A stretch of 64,000 nucleotides of DNA from Actinomycetales bacterium (lineage in GTDB: Bacteria; Actinomycetota; Actinomycetes; Actinomycetales; Microbacteriaceae), in NCBI GenBank assembly GCA_017308515.1, contig JAFKEN010000006.1:664479-728478 (forward strand). The letters run 5' to 3'. The notes beneath the pieces were generated by a model. That model was not told the DNA's origin and searched no databases. It saw only the letters and a program-made list of their open reading frames with translations. Positions within the stretch are counted from its first letter, which is position 1. Each line of letters starts with the position of its first letter. The position numbers and the translations under genes were made by a program. Of this stretch, positions 41,563 to 50,625 are shown piece by piece.

Positions 41563-41886
41563 GTGAGCAGTACCTATCGACCGAGCGTCCCCGGGGACTG
41601 GTTCGTCGACCCGGTGCGCCTGGGCATGCCCGGCATCGGCTCCGCCCGCGAGGACGACGACGAGGCCCTCTCGTGGCAGAGCGACGCGCTCTGCGCGCAG
41701 ACCGACCCGGAGGCGTTCTTCCCCGAGAAGGGCGGCTCGACCCGCGACGCGAAGCGCATCTGCGCGTCGTGCGACGTGGCGGCCCAGTGCCTCGAGTACG
41801 CGCTGCAGAACGACGAGCGCTTCGGCATCTGGGGCGGCCTCTCCGAGCGCGAGCGCCGTCGCCTGCGCCGCGCCCGCAGCGCCTGA
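41563..41886 (+). CDS. WhiB-family iron-sulfur regulator (WhiB2/WhmD-like)
   Basis: A 107-residue protein starting at GTG 41563 after AGGGAGG. It has the four cluster cysteines Cys44, Cys67, Cys70 and Cys76 (C-x22-C-x2-C-x5-C), then GIWGGLSERERRRLRR: the turn (usually GVWGG) and the basic DNA-binding tail. The long acidic N-terminus and its position near DUF3499, metallopeptidase and ahcY genes match the WhiB2/WhmD type, which is linked to cell division and septation in actinobacteria. It binds a [4Fe-4S] cluster and usually acts with a sigma factor or WhiA. The promoter palindrome suggests tight control. Confidence 0.9.
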   Translation: MSSTYRPSVPGDWFVDPVRLGMPGIGSAREDDDEALSWQSDALCAQTDPEAFFPEKGGSTRDAKRICASCDVAAQCLEYALQNDERFGIWGGLSERERRRLRRARSA

Positions 41887-41986
41887 GCCGATCTCGGCGG
41901 CCCCCGCGCCGCGCGCCGCGGTGCCCTCGAAGCTGAGGGTTCGGGGCCGGGAGCGTGTCGTCGGGACCGGGCGTGAGCGGCCCGCC

Positions 41987-41992
41987 TAACCT
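41987..41992 (+). promoter_or_regulatory. -10 box of the GT2 membrane protein gene (leaderless type)
   Basis: TAACCT, 6 nt before GTG 41999, with no Shine-Dalgarno between. Confidence 0.5.
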
Positions 41993-41998
41993 CGCAGG

Positions 41999-44812
41999 GT
42001 GCAGGCTCGGGTCACGGCGGTCGTCGTCGCGCGCAACGGCGCCGGATGGATCGACCGCACCGTCGAGGCCCTGCGCGCTCAGACTCGCGCGCCCGATGCG
42101 CTCCTGCTGCTCGACGCCGGGTCGAGCGACGGCACGGCCGAGCGACTGAGCGCCCTCGCGCCCGACCGGGTACTCACCGCGCGCGCGCTGAGCTACCCGG
42201 CCGCGATCGAGCACGCGCTGCACCAACTGCGCCCGACGGAGTCGCCGGACGAGTGGATCTGGCTGCTCAAGGCCGACACGCCCCCCGAGCCGGATGCGCT
42301 GCAACGGCTGCTCGGCGCGGTCGAGATCGCCCCCTCGGTCGCGATCGCGGGGCCCAAGCTCGTCGATCCCGACGACCCCGCGATGCTGCGCTCCTTCGGC
42401 GAGAGCCTGTCGCGCCGCGGAACGACCGTGCGGCTCGTCGAGGACGAACTCGACCAGGGCCAGCACGACCGGGACCCCGATGTGCTCGGCGTCGCGCTCG
42501 AGGGCTCGCTCGTGCGCCGGGTGGTCTGGCAGCGGCTGGGCGGCGCGGATCCCGGCCTGCCCACCGTCGACGCCGGACTCGACCTCTCGGTGCGCGCCCG
42601 ACTCGCCGGCCACCGGGTCGCACGGGTGCCGCGGGCCCGCGTCGGACGCGCCTCGCCGCCGGAGGACTTCGGCCGCCGCACCCCCCTGCGTCGAGGTGCG
42701 CGCCGCCGCATCGCCCGCACCGCCGAGCTGCACCGGCGGCTGGTCTACGCCCCCGCGATCGCGGTGCCGTTCCTCTGGCTCGGGCTCGGCCCTCTCGCGC
42801 TGCTGCGCTCGATCGGGCACCTGCTCGCGAAGCGGCCGCTCGCGATCGGCCCGGAGATCGCCGCGACGCTCGCCGCCGCCTTCGACGGCCGGGTGCCCGC
42901 GGCCCGTGCCCGGCTCGCGCGGGCCCGCGCCGTCGGCTGGGGAGCTCTCGCCCCGCTGCGGATCCCGCCCGACGAGCTGCGCGAGCGCCGGGCCGCGGAA
43001 CGGGAGCGTCTCGCCGCCGGCCGGCCCGGCGGCCAGGACCTCGTGCGCGCGAGCTTCCTCGCCGACGGCGGCATCGCGGTCGTCGTCGCGGCGGCCCTCG
43101 CGGGCGTCGTGCTCGGCTGGCGCCTGCTCGGCGCCGACGCGCTCGTCGGCGGGCAACTGCGCCCGCTCACGACCCCGCTCGGGCAGCTCTGGTCGGGCAT
43201 CGGCTGGGGGGCGCGCGACCCGCTGAGCCTCGCCGCCGGGCCCTCCGATCCCTTCGCGACGGTGGTGGCGATCCTCGGCTCGCTCACCGCCTGGGCGCCC
43301 TCCCTCGCGATCGTCGTGCTCTGGATCGCCGCCCCCGGCCTCGCCGCCCTCGGCGCCTGGTGGGCCGCCACGCGGCTCTCGGTGCGCGGCACCGGGCCGG
43401 TCGTCGCGGCGGCCCTCTGGGCGCTCGCCGCCCCGCTGCTCGTGGCGCTCGCCGACGGGCGACCGGGAGCCGTGATCGCCCACGTGCTGCTGCCGTGGCT
43501 CGCGCTCGCGGTCATCGAGGCGACGCGGTCGTGGAGCGCGTCCGGGGCCGCGGCGCTGCTGTTCGCCGCGGTCGCGGCGTGCGCGCCGTCGCTGTCGCCC
43601 GCGCTGCTCGTGCTCGTCGTCGCGGCGGCGGTCGCGCGTCCGCGCGGCCTCGTGCGGCTGCTCGGGGTGCCCGTGCTCGGGGCGGTGCTCGCCGCCGGGC
43701 TCGTCGTCGCGCAGTGGCGGAGGGGCGATCCGCTGGGGCTGTTCGCCGACCCCGGACCCGCCGCGGCCTTCGCGCCGGGGGCCGGGTGGGAGCTGCTGCT
43801 CGCGCGACCGGCGGCCGGCGGCGACGGCTGGGTCGCGCTCGCCGCCTCGCTCGGGCTCCCGCCGGCCGCGGGGGCTCTCGCGGTCGCCGTGCTGTGCGCG
43901 CCGGTCGCGCTGCTGGCGCTGCTCGCGGTCTTCCTGCCGCGGGGCGGCCGCGCGATCCCCGCGCTGCTCGTCGCGCTGCTCGGCCTCGGCACCGCGGTCG
44001 CGGCGGCGCACCTGCAGCTCTCGGTCGACGGCGGCGTCGCGGTCGCCGTATGGCCCGGCGCGGGCCTCAGCCTCTACTGGGCGGGGTTGCTCGCGGCCGT
44101 CGTGGTCGGGCTCGACGCGCTGCCGCGCGCGGCGGTGCCGCTCGGGGCCGTCGCGATCGCGACGACCGTGCTCGCGGCGCTCCCGCTGGGGGTCGGACTG
44201 CTCGCCGCCGACGCGCCGACCGTGCGACCGGGCGGCTCGGAGCTGCCGGCGCTCGTGGTGGCCGAGGCGGCCTCCGATCCTCAGCTCGGCACGCTCGTGC
44301 TGAGCGCGACCCCCGACGGCGCCCTCGCGGTGCGCGTGGAGCGCGGCGCCGGCACGACGCTCGACGGGGCCTCCACCCTCGCGACCACCCGGGTCGGCCT
44401 CACCGACGACCGCGCCGCGCTCGCCGAGCTCGCCGGCAACATCGCCTCGGTCGGCGGCTACGACCCGACCGCGGCGCTCGACCGCTTCGGCATCGACTAC
44501 GTGCTCCTCGCGCCCGGGGCGCTCGACGCGCGCCAGCTCGCGGCCGAGGGGCTCGACGCGAGCGCGCAGCTCGAGCGGGTCGGGACCTCGGGCTCGGGCG
44601 ACCTGTGGCGCGTTCGGGAGCCGGGTCCGTCGCCGGCCGCTCCGACGGACCCGACGCGCGACCTCCTGCTGATCGTCCCCGGCGCGGTGCTCGCCGTTTT
44701 CGCGCTGCTGCTCGCCATCCCGACCGGGCCCCGGCGTCGCGTGGTGCGCGAGCAGGCGGCGCTTCCGGGCGAGGACCCGGCCGACACCTTCGAGGAGGAC
44801 GAGGAGCCGTGA
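41999..44812 (+). CDS. Large GT2 glycosyltransferase with polytopic membrane domain
   Basis: A 937-residue protein. Residues 1-210 are a GT-A domain: VTAVVVARNGAGWIDRTVEAL, LLLDAGSSDGTAERL and WLLKADTPPEPDAL, where the usual Asp-x-Asp region reads KADTPP. About a dozen hydrophobic helices follow (240-730), with an extracytoplasmic C-terminal portion and one last helix before an acidic tail. Its stop overlaps the start of a DUF5719 protein; this pair next to whiB recurs in actinobacteria as I recall. It may extend a cell-envelope polymer with the DUF5719 protein outside the membrane. The exact substrate is unknown. Confidence 0.75.
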   Translation: MQARVTAVVVARNGAGWIDRTVEALRAQTRAPDALLLLDAGSSDGTAERLSALAPDRVLTARALSYPAAIEHALHQLRPTESPDEWIWLLKADTPPEPDALQRLLGAVEIAPSVAIAGPKLVDPDDPAMLRSFGESLSRRGTTVRLVEDELDQGQHDRDPDVLGVALEGSLVRRVVWQRLGGADPGLPTVDAGLDLSVRARLAGHRVARVPRARVGRASPPEDFGRRTPLRRGARRRIARTAELHRRLVYAPAIAVPFLWLGLGPLALLRSIGHLLAKRPLAIGPEIAATLAAAFDGRVPAARARLARARAVGWGALAPLRIPPDELRERRAAERERLAAGRPGGQDLVRASFLADGGIAVVVAAALAGVVLGWRLLGADALVGGQLRPLTTPLGQLWSGIGWGARDPLSLAAGPSDPFATVVAILGSLTAWAPSLAIVVLWIAAPGLAALGAWWAATRLSVRGTGPVVAAALWALAAPLLVALADGRPGAVIAHVLLPWLALAVIEATRSWSASGAAALLFAAVAACAPSLSPALLVLVVAAAVARPRGLVRLLGVPVLGAVLAAGLVVAQWRRGDPLGLFADPGPAAAFAPGAGWELLLARPAAGGDGWVALAASLGLPPAAGALAVAVLCAPVALLALLAVFLPRGGRAIPALLVALLGLGTAVAAAHLQLSVDGGVAVAVWPGAGLSLYWAGLLAAVVVGLDALPRAAVPLGAVAIATTVLAALPLGVGLLAADAPTVRPGGSELPALVVAEAASDPQLGTLVLSATPDGALAVRVERGAGTTLDGASTLATTRVGLTDDRAALAELAGNIASVGGYDPTAALDRFGIDYVLLAPGALDARQLAAEGLDASAQLERVGTSGSGDLWRVREPGPSPAAPTDPTRDLLLIVPGAVLAVFALLLAIPTGPRRRVVREQAALPGEDPADTFEEDEEP

Positions 44813-46644
44813 GCGACTCGCCGACCACCCCCGAGACGCCCGAGCCCGAGGCCGTCGAGTCCGAGGCTCTCGAGCCCGAGAGCCGCGATGCCGGGAACCC
44901 CGAGCCCGACGTCTCGGAGTCCGACGCGCCGCCGGTCGGGGCCTCCGCGGCCCGTGCGCCCCGCGCCCCGCGGGCGCCCGGCCGCGCCCGCCGCGCCGCC
45001 CTGCTCGGCCTGCGCGTCGTCGCCGGTGCCGTCGCCTCCGGTGCGGCCGTGGTGACGGTGCTCGTGGTCGGACTCGCCCCGCTGCCGAGCATCGGGGTGA
45101 CGCCGCTCGCGGTCACCGTCACGCCCCAACCCGCCGATCAGGTGCGGGTCTGCTCGGGGTCGCTCGTGCGCTTCGGCGACGCGAGCGGGGGCGACGCCGA
45201 CACCCCGCGGCGGGTCGGATCCCCCGATCTCGCGGTCACGCCCGTCGACGGCTCGGTCGCCCTCACCCGCCTCGAGGCGGGGGATGCCGGCGGCGGGGAG
45301 GGCGCCCCCACCGTGCTCACGCTCCCGGCCGGGTCGAGCGTGCCGCCGGCGGGCGTGCAGACCCAGATCGTCCTCGACCCCGGCCTCACCGGTCTCGCGA
45401 TGACGGCCTGCAGCGAGCCGAGCAGCACGAACTGGCTCGTCGGCGGATCGACCACGACGGGGCGCACGACCCTGCTGCTGCTGGCCAACCCCGGCGACGT
45501 CGACGCCCAGGTCTCGCTCGACATCTGGGGCGAGTCGGGGGCGGTGGCCGCGGCGGGCGCGCGCGGCATCGTCGTCGCGGCCGGCACCCAGCGGGTGCTC
45601 TCCCTCGCCGGCTTCGCCCCCGACCTCACCGCCCCGGTCGTGCGGGTCACCTCCCGCGGCGGCAGCGTCGCGGCCGCCCTGCAGACCTCCGTCGTGCGCG
45701 GGATCACCGACGGCGGTGTCGACGTCGTCGGCCCGTCGGCGGCCCCCGGCCTCGACCTCGTGGTGCCGGGGGTGCGCATCCTCGGGTCGGGCGCGGTCGC
45801 GAACGCCCTCGCGCGGGAGGGCTGGGACGACGCGGCCGCCATCGTGCGCCTCGCCGTGCCCGGCGCCGACCCCGCGAAGGTGCGGGTGACCCTCGTGCCC
45901 GACGACCCCTCCGTCGGGTCCAGCTTCTTCGAGCTCGACGTCGACGCCGGGGCGACCGCCGAGGCGCCGCTCGACAGCGGGGTCGAGACCGAGTCGGGTG
46001 CCGCGATCCCCGACGGGTCGTACACGGTGCTCATCGAGTCGGATCAGCCCGTCGTCGGCGGCGTGCGCGCGACGGCCGCGCTCGAACCGCCGGCCGGGGC
46101 GGAGGACGAGTTCGGGGGCCCGGCCGCACCGGCGAGCGACCTCGCCTGGTTCCCGGCCGCGGTGCCGCTCGGGGGCGATGTCGAGACCCCGACCGGCACG
46201 GCGAGCGGCACGCTGCTCGCGCTCGCGAATCCGGGGGAGCAGCCGGTCACGGTCACGGTGCGCGTCGATCCCGGGTCGACCGACGGCGCGGGGTCGGTCG
46301 CGACGAGCGCATCGTCGACGGCGTCGACGGGTGCCGGCTCGACCGCGACGACGTCGCAGCCGGGCGCCGGCACGACGAGTCCGGGGGCGGCAGGGACGAA
46401 CTCCGGCGCCGCCTCCGCTGACGCGGTCGTCGTCGCCGCGACGGGCGAGACCCGGGTCGACGTTCCCGCGCGCGGAGGCGTCGCCGTCGTCGTGCCCGCG
46501 GGCGCCGTCGTGCACGTCGTGGGCGCCGAGGGGCTCGCGGTCGGGCTGTCGGCCGGCTCGCTCGGCGACGGGACGGCCCGGCTCGCGGCGCTCGCGCTCG
46601 CGCCGCCGCGGCCGCTGTCGGCCCCGGTCGTCGTGCACCCCTGA
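44809..46644 (+). CDS. DUF5719-family exported protein
   Basis: The start is GTG 44809 in the preceding stop (GTGA). The 611-residue protein opens with a Glu/Pro/Ser-rich cytoplasmic segment, then basic residues and one membrane helix (about 62-85), and a large extracellular part. That part has repeated beta-rich stretches such as TTLLLLANPGDVDAQVSL and GTLLALANPGEQPVTVTV, which look like Ig-like or beta-sandwich units, and a Ser/Thr/Gly/Ala linker near 500-535. Two cysteines follow the membrane helix. The function is not known; translational coupling suggests it works with the GT2 membrane protein. Confidence 0.75.
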   Translation: MSDSPTTPETPEPEAVESEALEPESRDAGNPEPDVSESDAPPVGASAARAPRAPRAPGRARRAALLGLRVVAGAVASGAAVVTVLVVGLAPLPSIGVTPLAVTVTPQPADQVRVCSGSLVRFGDASGGDADTPRRVGSPDLAVTPVDGSVALTRLEAGDAGGGEGAPTVLTLPAGSSVPPAGVQTQIVLDPGLTGLAMTACSEPSSTNWLVGGSTTTGRTTLLLLANPGDVDAQVSLDIWGESGAVAAAGARGIVVAAGTQRVLSLAGFAPDLTAPVVRVTSRGGSVAAALQTSVVRGITDGGVDVVGPSAAPGLDLVVPGVRILGSGAVANALAREGWDDAAAIVRLAVPGADPAKVRVTLVPDDPSVGSSFFELDVDAGATAEAPLDSGVETESGAAIPDGSYTVLIESDQPVVGGVRATAALEPPAGAEDEFGGPAAPASDLAWFPAAVPLGGDVETPTGTASGTLLALANPGEQPVTVTVRVDPGSTDGAGSVATSASSTASTGAGSTATTSQPGAGTTSPGAAGTNSGAASADAVVVAATGETRVDVPARGGVAVVVPAGAVVHVVGAEGLAVGLSAGSLGDGTARLAALALAPPRPLSAPVVVHP

Positions 46645-46680
46645 GGACGGTCTCGCACGCCCGTCGCCACGTCCGGGCCG

Positions 46681-47118
46681 TCAGAAGTGCCGGTAGCGCT
46701 CCGGCGCGATCTCCCACGGGTCCTTGCCGAGCAGCTCGGCGACCGCACGGAACACGCAGCTCTCCAGATACGAGCGCCGGTGCCACTCGTCGTCGACGTG
46801 CAGGTGCGCGAGGCGCTCGATGGGGATGCGGTAGAGCACGACGCGACGCGCGCGCCGGTCGACCCGCCAGCGATCCACCCCCTCGTCGGGGCTCGGCGGG
46901 CCGGGCGGGATCTCGCCGACCTGCACCTGCAGCGTCGCCAGCTCCTGCGGCCAGAGCTCGCGCAGGTAGTCGATCGCCGAGGCGATCGTCGCGTCGAAGG
47001 TCTCCTCGCGGGTGCGCAGCGGCGGCAGCTCGGGCCCCGTGACGGGGGAGCGCAGGGCCCGCCCGTGACGCTCGCGCGCCCGGCTGCGGCCCGGTCGGGC
47101 GCGGGTGGCGCGGCGCAT
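46681..47118 (-). CDS. Metallopeptidase-family (PF06262-like) protein lacking HExxH
   Basis: I start at ATG 47118, the position set by the leaderless box; the frame runs on upstream as a shadow. The 145-residue protein has an Arg-rich N-terminus and the fold landmarks VQVGEIPPGP, RRVVLYRIPIE and CVFRAVAELLGKDPWEIAP. In canonical members the last helix carries HExxH; here it reads ESCVFRAVAEL, so a zinc peptidase activity is doubtful. Its neighbour is a divergent DUF3499 gene, the same pair that occurs in mycobacteria. The function is unknown. Confidence 0.7.
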   Translation of the reverse strand: MRRATRARPGRSRARERHGRALRSPVTGPELPPLRTREETFDATIASAIDYLRELWPQELATLQVQVGEIPPGPPSPDEGVDRWRVDRRARRVVLYRIPIERLAHLHVDDEWHRRSYLESCVFRAVAELLGKDPWEIAPERYRHF

Positions 47119-47124
47119 GTCGCC

Positions 47125-47130
47125 AGTGTA
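47125..47130 (-). promoter_or_regulatory. -10 box of the metallopeptidase-family gene (leaderless type)
   Basis: Minus-strand TACACT, 6 nt before ATG 47118. Confidence 0.5.
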
Positions 47131-47165
47131 CGGCGCGGGAACGCGTGCCGACCGGTCCGCCGTCG

Positions 47166-47171
47166 TAGCCT
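47166..47171 (+). promoter_or_regulatory. -10 box of the DUF3499 gene (leaderless type)
   Basis: TAGCCT, 7 nt before GTG 47179. It faces the TACACT box 35 bp away, so the two genes have divergent leaderless promoters. Confidence 0.5.
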
Positions 47172-47178
47172 CCCGGTC

Positions 47179-47382
47179 GTGACCGCACGTCCCTGCAGCA
47201 AGGTCGCCTGCCGCGCTGAGGCGGTCGCGACGCTCACCTACGACTACGCGGATTCGCTCGTCGTGCTGGGGCCGCTCGCGATCCGCCACGAGCCGCACAG
47301 CTACGACCTGTGCCCGCGGCACGCGGAGCGGTTGTCGATCCCGCTCGGCTGGCAGCTGCTGCGGCACTCGCTCGCGAGCTGA
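47179..47382 (+). CDS. DUF3499 protein
   Basis: A 67-residue protein from GTG 47179, read from [32 protein letters not shown] through [19 protein letters not shown]. The Cys6/Cys11 pair and the later Cys-x-x-His are the likely metal ligands of this small family. The family is actinobacterial and its role is not known. It is placed between the metallopeptidase-family gene and ahcY, as in mycobacteria. The short length and full motif set make it convincing despite being easy to miss. Confidence 0.8.
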   Translation: MTARPCSKVACRAEAVATLTYDYADSLVVLGPLAIRHEPHSYDLCPRHAERLSIPLGWQLLRHSLAS

Positions 47383-47479
47383 CCGGCTCCCGCGCGACAA
47401 CGCCCATCTGCGGCGTCTCGCGGCGCGACGGCGCACGCACGTCGGGTCTCCCACCGGGTCGATGGGGGAGGATGGCGGC

Positions 47480-48955
47480 ATGACCGACATCTCCACGGCG
47501 CTGCCGTTCCGCGTCGCCGACCCCGCGCTCGCCGCCGCCGGCCGGCACCAGATCCGCCTCGCCGAGCACGAGATGCCGGGCCTCCTGGCGCTGCGCGAGG
47601 AGTACGGCCCGAGCCGGCCGCTCGCGGGGGCGCGGATCGCGGGATCGCTGCACATGACCGTGCAGACCGCGGTGCTCATCGAGACCCTCGTCGCGCTCGG
47701 CGCGCAGGTGCGCTGGGCGAGCTGCAACATCTTCTCCACGCAGGACGAGGCGGCCGCCGCGGTCGCGATCGGGCCGGGCGGCAGCGTCGAGAGCCCCGCG
47801 GGCATCCCCGTCTTCGCCTGGAAGGGCGAGAGCCTCGAGGAGTACTGGTGGGCCGCCGACCGGATCTTCGACTGGAGCGCGGAGGCCGCCGCGGCGGGCG
47901 CGGACTGGCGCGGCCCGAACCTGATCCTCGACGACGGGGGCGACGCGAGCCTGCTCGTGCACCGCGGCGTCGAGTTCGAGCGCGACGGCGTCGTGCCCGC
48001 CCCGGGCCCGGGCACGAGCGCCGAGTACCGGATCGTGCTCGAGACCCTGCGCGCCTCGCTCGCCCGGGATCCGCAGCGCTTCACCCGGATCGCGGCGGAG
48101 CTCGTCGGCATCTCGGAGGAGACCACGACCGGCGTGCACCGGCTCTACGAGCTGCACCGCTCGGGGGCGCTGCTCGTGCCGGCGATCAACGTCAACGACT
48201 CGGTGACGAAGTCGAAGTTCGACAACCGCTACGGCATCCGCCACTCGCTGCCCGACGGCCTGAACCGCGCGACCGACGTGCTGATCGGGGGCAAGGTCGC
48301 CTTCGTCTGCGGCTACGGCGACGTCGGCAAGGGCGCCGCGGAGGCGCTGCGCGGCCAGGGTGCGCGCGTCATCGTGAGCGAGATCGACCCCATCAACGCC
48401 CTCCAGGCCGCGATGGACGGCTACCAGGTCGCTCGGCTCGAGAGCGTGCTCGAGCAGGTGGACCTGCTCATCACCGCGACCGGCGACACCCGCGTCGTCA
48501 GGGTCGAGCATCTGCTGGGCCTCAAACACCAGGCGATCGTCGCCAACGTCGGGCACTTCGACGACGAGATCGACATGGCGGCGCTCGAGGCGCTACCGGG
48601 CGCCGAGCGGATCGAGATCAAGCCCCAGGTGCACGAGTGGCGCCTGCCGACCGGCCGCAGCATCCTCGTGCTGAGCGAGGGGCGGCTCATGAACCTCGGC
48701 AACGCGACGGGTCACCCGAGCTTCGTCATGAGCACCTCGTTCGCCAACCAGGTGCTCGCCCAGATCGAACTGTGGACGCGGCGCGAGCTCTACCCGGTCG
48801 GGGTGCACGTGCTGCCCAAGGCGCTCGACGAGAAGGTCGCGCGGCTGCACCTGCCCGCCCTCGGGGTCGAGCTCACCGAGCTGACCCAGGAGCAGGCCGC
48901 GTACCTCGGCGTCGACGTCGAGGGCCCCTACAAGGTCGACCACTACCGCTACTGA
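47480..48955 (+). CDS. ahcY: Adenosylhomocysteinase
   Basis: I start at ATG 47480, 9 nt after GGGGAGG; ATG 47462 lies within that ribosome-binding stretch. The 491-residue enzyme has [36 protein letters not shown], the NAD site [19 protein letters not shown] and the C-terminal DHYRY. It splits S-adenosyl-homocysteine into adenosine and homocysteine, relieving inhibition of methyltransferases. It ends 93 bp before the converging aquaporin gene, with a strong stem-loop between. I found no SAH riboswitch in the 97 bp upstream. Confidence 0.95.
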   Translation: MTDISTALPFRVADPALAAAGRHQIRLAEHEMPGLLALREEYGPSRPLAGARIAGSLHMTVQTAVLIETLVALGAQVRWASCNIFSTQDEAAAAVAIGPGGSVESPAGIPVFAWKGESLEEYWWAADRIFDWSAEAAAAGADWRGPNLILDDGGDASLLVHRGVEFERDGVVPAPGPGTSAEYRIVLETLRASLARDPQRFTRIAAELVGISEETTTGVHRLYELHRSGALLVPAINVNDSVTKSKFDNRYGIRHSLPDGLNRATDVLIGGKVAFVCGYGDVGKGAAEALRGQGARVIVSEIDPINALQAAMDGYQVARLESVLEQVDLLITATGDTRVVRVEHLLGLKHQAIVANVGHFDDEIDMAALEALPGAERIEIKPQVHEWRLPTGRSILVLSEGRLMNLGNATGHPSFVMSTSFANQVLAQIELWTRRELYPVGVHVLPKALDEKVARLHLPALGVELTELTQEQAAYLGVDVEGPYKVDHYRY

Positions 48956-49002
48956 GCGCCGCGCTCCGATTGCCGGCCCGCGCCCTCCCGGCGGTGAGAC
49001 GA

Positions 49003-49037
49003 CGACGGGGGCGCGACCGTCGGCCGCGCCCCCGTCG
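49003..49037. terminator. Bidirectional terminator between ahcY and the aquaporin gene
   Basis: Perfect 13-bp arms, CGACGGGGGCGCG (49,003-49,015) and its complement (49,025-49,037), with a 9-nt loop. It sits in the 93-bp gap of two converging genes. Confidence 0.65.
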
Positions 49038-49048
49038 ATCGGCGGATA

Positions 49049-49780
49049 TCAGGCCGCGGTCTTGAGCGCGCGGTTGAAGAGCGGCTTGTAGGTGATGCCC
49101 GCGATGAGCGCACCGGCGGCCGGGGCCACCAGGAACACCCACAGCTGCAGCAGCGCGTCGGGGCCGCCGAACACCGCGGAGGCGATCGAGCGGGCCGGGT
49201 TGATCGAGGAGTTGTCGACCGGGATCGCGACGAGGTGCAGCATCGCGAGGGCGAGGCCGATCGCGAGCGGCGCGAAGCCGGCCGTCGTCGAGCCCGGCGC
49301 GGTGACGCCGAGGATGATCCACAGGAACACCGCGGTCACGACGATCTCGGTGATGATCACCGCGAGCAGGCTGAACCCGTTGGGCGAGTGCTCGCCGAAG
49401 CCGTTCGACACGGCCGCGAAGTCGAGCAGGTTGCCCGAGGTGTTGCCGGCGCGGATCGCGAACAGGATGCCCGCCGCGAGGATGCCGCCGACGATCTGGG
49501 CGAGCGCGTACCAGAGCACGTCGATCCACGGCATGCGGCCGGCCGCCGCGACGCCGAGGCTCACCGCGGGGTTGAAGTGCCCGCCGGAGATGTGACCCAC
49601 GGCGTAGGCCGAGACGAGCACCGCGAGGCCGACGCCGAGCGCGACCGGCAGCGGGCCCGCGGTCGGCGAGATGAACAGGGCGGCGCCGAGAACGCCGAGC
49701 ACGAGCACGAAGGTGCCGAAGGCCTCGGCGACGAGGCGCGAGACGAGGGGGAAGGGAGCCGGGGCGGTCGCCTGAGCCAT
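49049..49780 (-). CDS. MIP-family aquaporin (AqpZ-like)
   Basis: A 243-residue membrane channel with six hydrophobic helices and both half-helix motifs: HFNPAVSLG and SINPARSIASAVF. The second keeps the Asn-Pro-Ala-Arg of water-selective channels. Between them is a sizeable loop containing SNGFGEHSPNG, larger than in E. coli AqpZ. It should pass water, perhaps small neutral solutes. The start at ATG 49780 follows a C-rich stretch with GGATCC, so its ribosome-binding site is weak. It is transcribed away from mtrA; the 155-bp gap between them carries the mtrA promoter. Confidence 0.88.
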   Translation of the reverse strand: MAQATAPAPFPLVSRLVAEAFGTFVLVLGVLGAALFISPTAGPLPVALGVGLAVLVSAYAVGHISGGHFNPAVSLGVAAAGRMPWIDVLWYALAQIVGGILAAGILFAIRAGNTSGNLLDFAAVSNGFGEHSPNGFSLLAVIITEIVVTAVFLWIILGVTAPGSTTAGFAPLAIGLALAMLHLVAIPVDNSSINPARSIASAVFGGPDALLQLWVFLVAPAAGALIAGITYKPLFNRALKTAA

Positions 49781-49880
49781 GGGGGGGATCCGTTTCTGTG
49801 GAGCCGACGGGACGCTGACAGGGTAGTGGCTCGTCGCCCGCGCACGGGGCCCGTCCCGCGTCTCCCGCGGGTTCCTCGAC

Positions 49881-49886
49881 TACGCT
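49881..49886 (+). promoter_or_regulatory. -10 box of the mtrA operon
   Basis: TACGCT, about 50 nt before ATG 49936. The leader has a CCCGCC/GGCGGG stem (49,903-49,920) and GAGGGAG before the start. No clear -35 is visible. Confidence 0.4.
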
Positions 49887-49935
49887 GAGGGGACTTCGCG
49901 GACCCGCCGACCTGGGCGGGCCGGGGTGAGGGAGC

Positions 49936-50616
49936 ATGAGCGCACGGATCCTGGTGGTCGACGACGACCCGGCGATCGCCGAGATGATCGGCATCGTGCT
50001 CGCCGGGGAGGACTTCGAGCCGAGCTACGCCGCCGACGGCGCGGACGCCCTCGAGCGCTTCCGCGCCGACCGGCCCGACCTCGTGCTGCTCGACCTCATG
50101 CTGCCGGGCGTCGACGGCATCGAGGTCTGCCGCCGCATCCGCGCCGAGAGCGGCGTGCCGATCATCATGCTCACCGCGAAGGGCGAGCCCACCGACGTCG
50201 TGCACGGTCTCGAGAGCGGCGCCGACGACTACATCGTGAAGCCCTTCAACCCGAAGGAGCTCGTCGCGCGCATCCGCACCCGGCTGCGCCCGAGCCTGCC
50301 GGCCACGGCCGACAGCCTCCAGATCGGCGACCTCGAGATCGACGTGCCCGGCCACGAGGTGCGTCGCGGCTCCGAGCGGCTCGCCCTGACCCCGCTCGAG
50401 TTCCAGCTGCTCGTCGCCCTCGCCGCGAAGCCGCAGCAGGTGTTCACGCGCGAAATGCTGCTCGAGCAGGTCTGGGGCTACCACTACAAGGCCGACACCC
50501 GGCTGGTGAACGTCCACGTGCAGCGCCTGCGGGCCAAGATCGAGCACGACCCCGACAACCCGCGCATCGTGCAGACGGTGCGCGGCGTGGGGTACCGCGC
50601 CGGGTCGGGCGGCTGA
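49936..50616 (+). CDS. mtrA: Response regulator MtrA
   Basis: A 226-residue OmpR/PhoB-type regulator. The receiver domain has acidic residues 9-11, phosphorylation site Asp53 (LLDLMLPG), Thr79 and Lys101 (VKPF). The C-terminal winged helix ends with DTRLVNVHVQRLRAKIE and VRGVGYRAG. MtrA controls cell-wall and division genes in actinobacteria. The partner kinase mtrB begins 10 bp after the stop, followed by lpqB, which confirms the identity. High conservation of the receiver and DNA-recognition helix also agrees. Confidence 0.95.
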   Translation: MSARILVVDDDPAIAEMIGIVLAGEDFEPSYAADGADALERFRADRPDLVLLDLMLPGVDGIEVCRRIRAESGVPIIMLTAKGEPTDVVHGLESGADDYIVKPFNPKELVARIRTRLRPSLPATADSLQIGDLEIDVPGHEVRRGSERLALTPLEFQLLVALAAKPQQVFTREMLLEQVWGYHYKADTRLVNVHVQRLRAKIEHDPDNPRIVQTVRGVGYRAGSGG

Positions 50617-50625
50617 CCCGGCGCC

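Noticed and set aside
42046-46644. A single 1,532-codon plus-strand protein
   Set aside because: Its first two thirds are a shadow of the GT2 gene in another frame; only the part from 44,809 is real (DUF5719).
47383-47479. A SAH riboswitch upstream of ahcY
   Set aside because: I could not find a convincing paired core in the 97 bp; GC-rich hairpins there look random.
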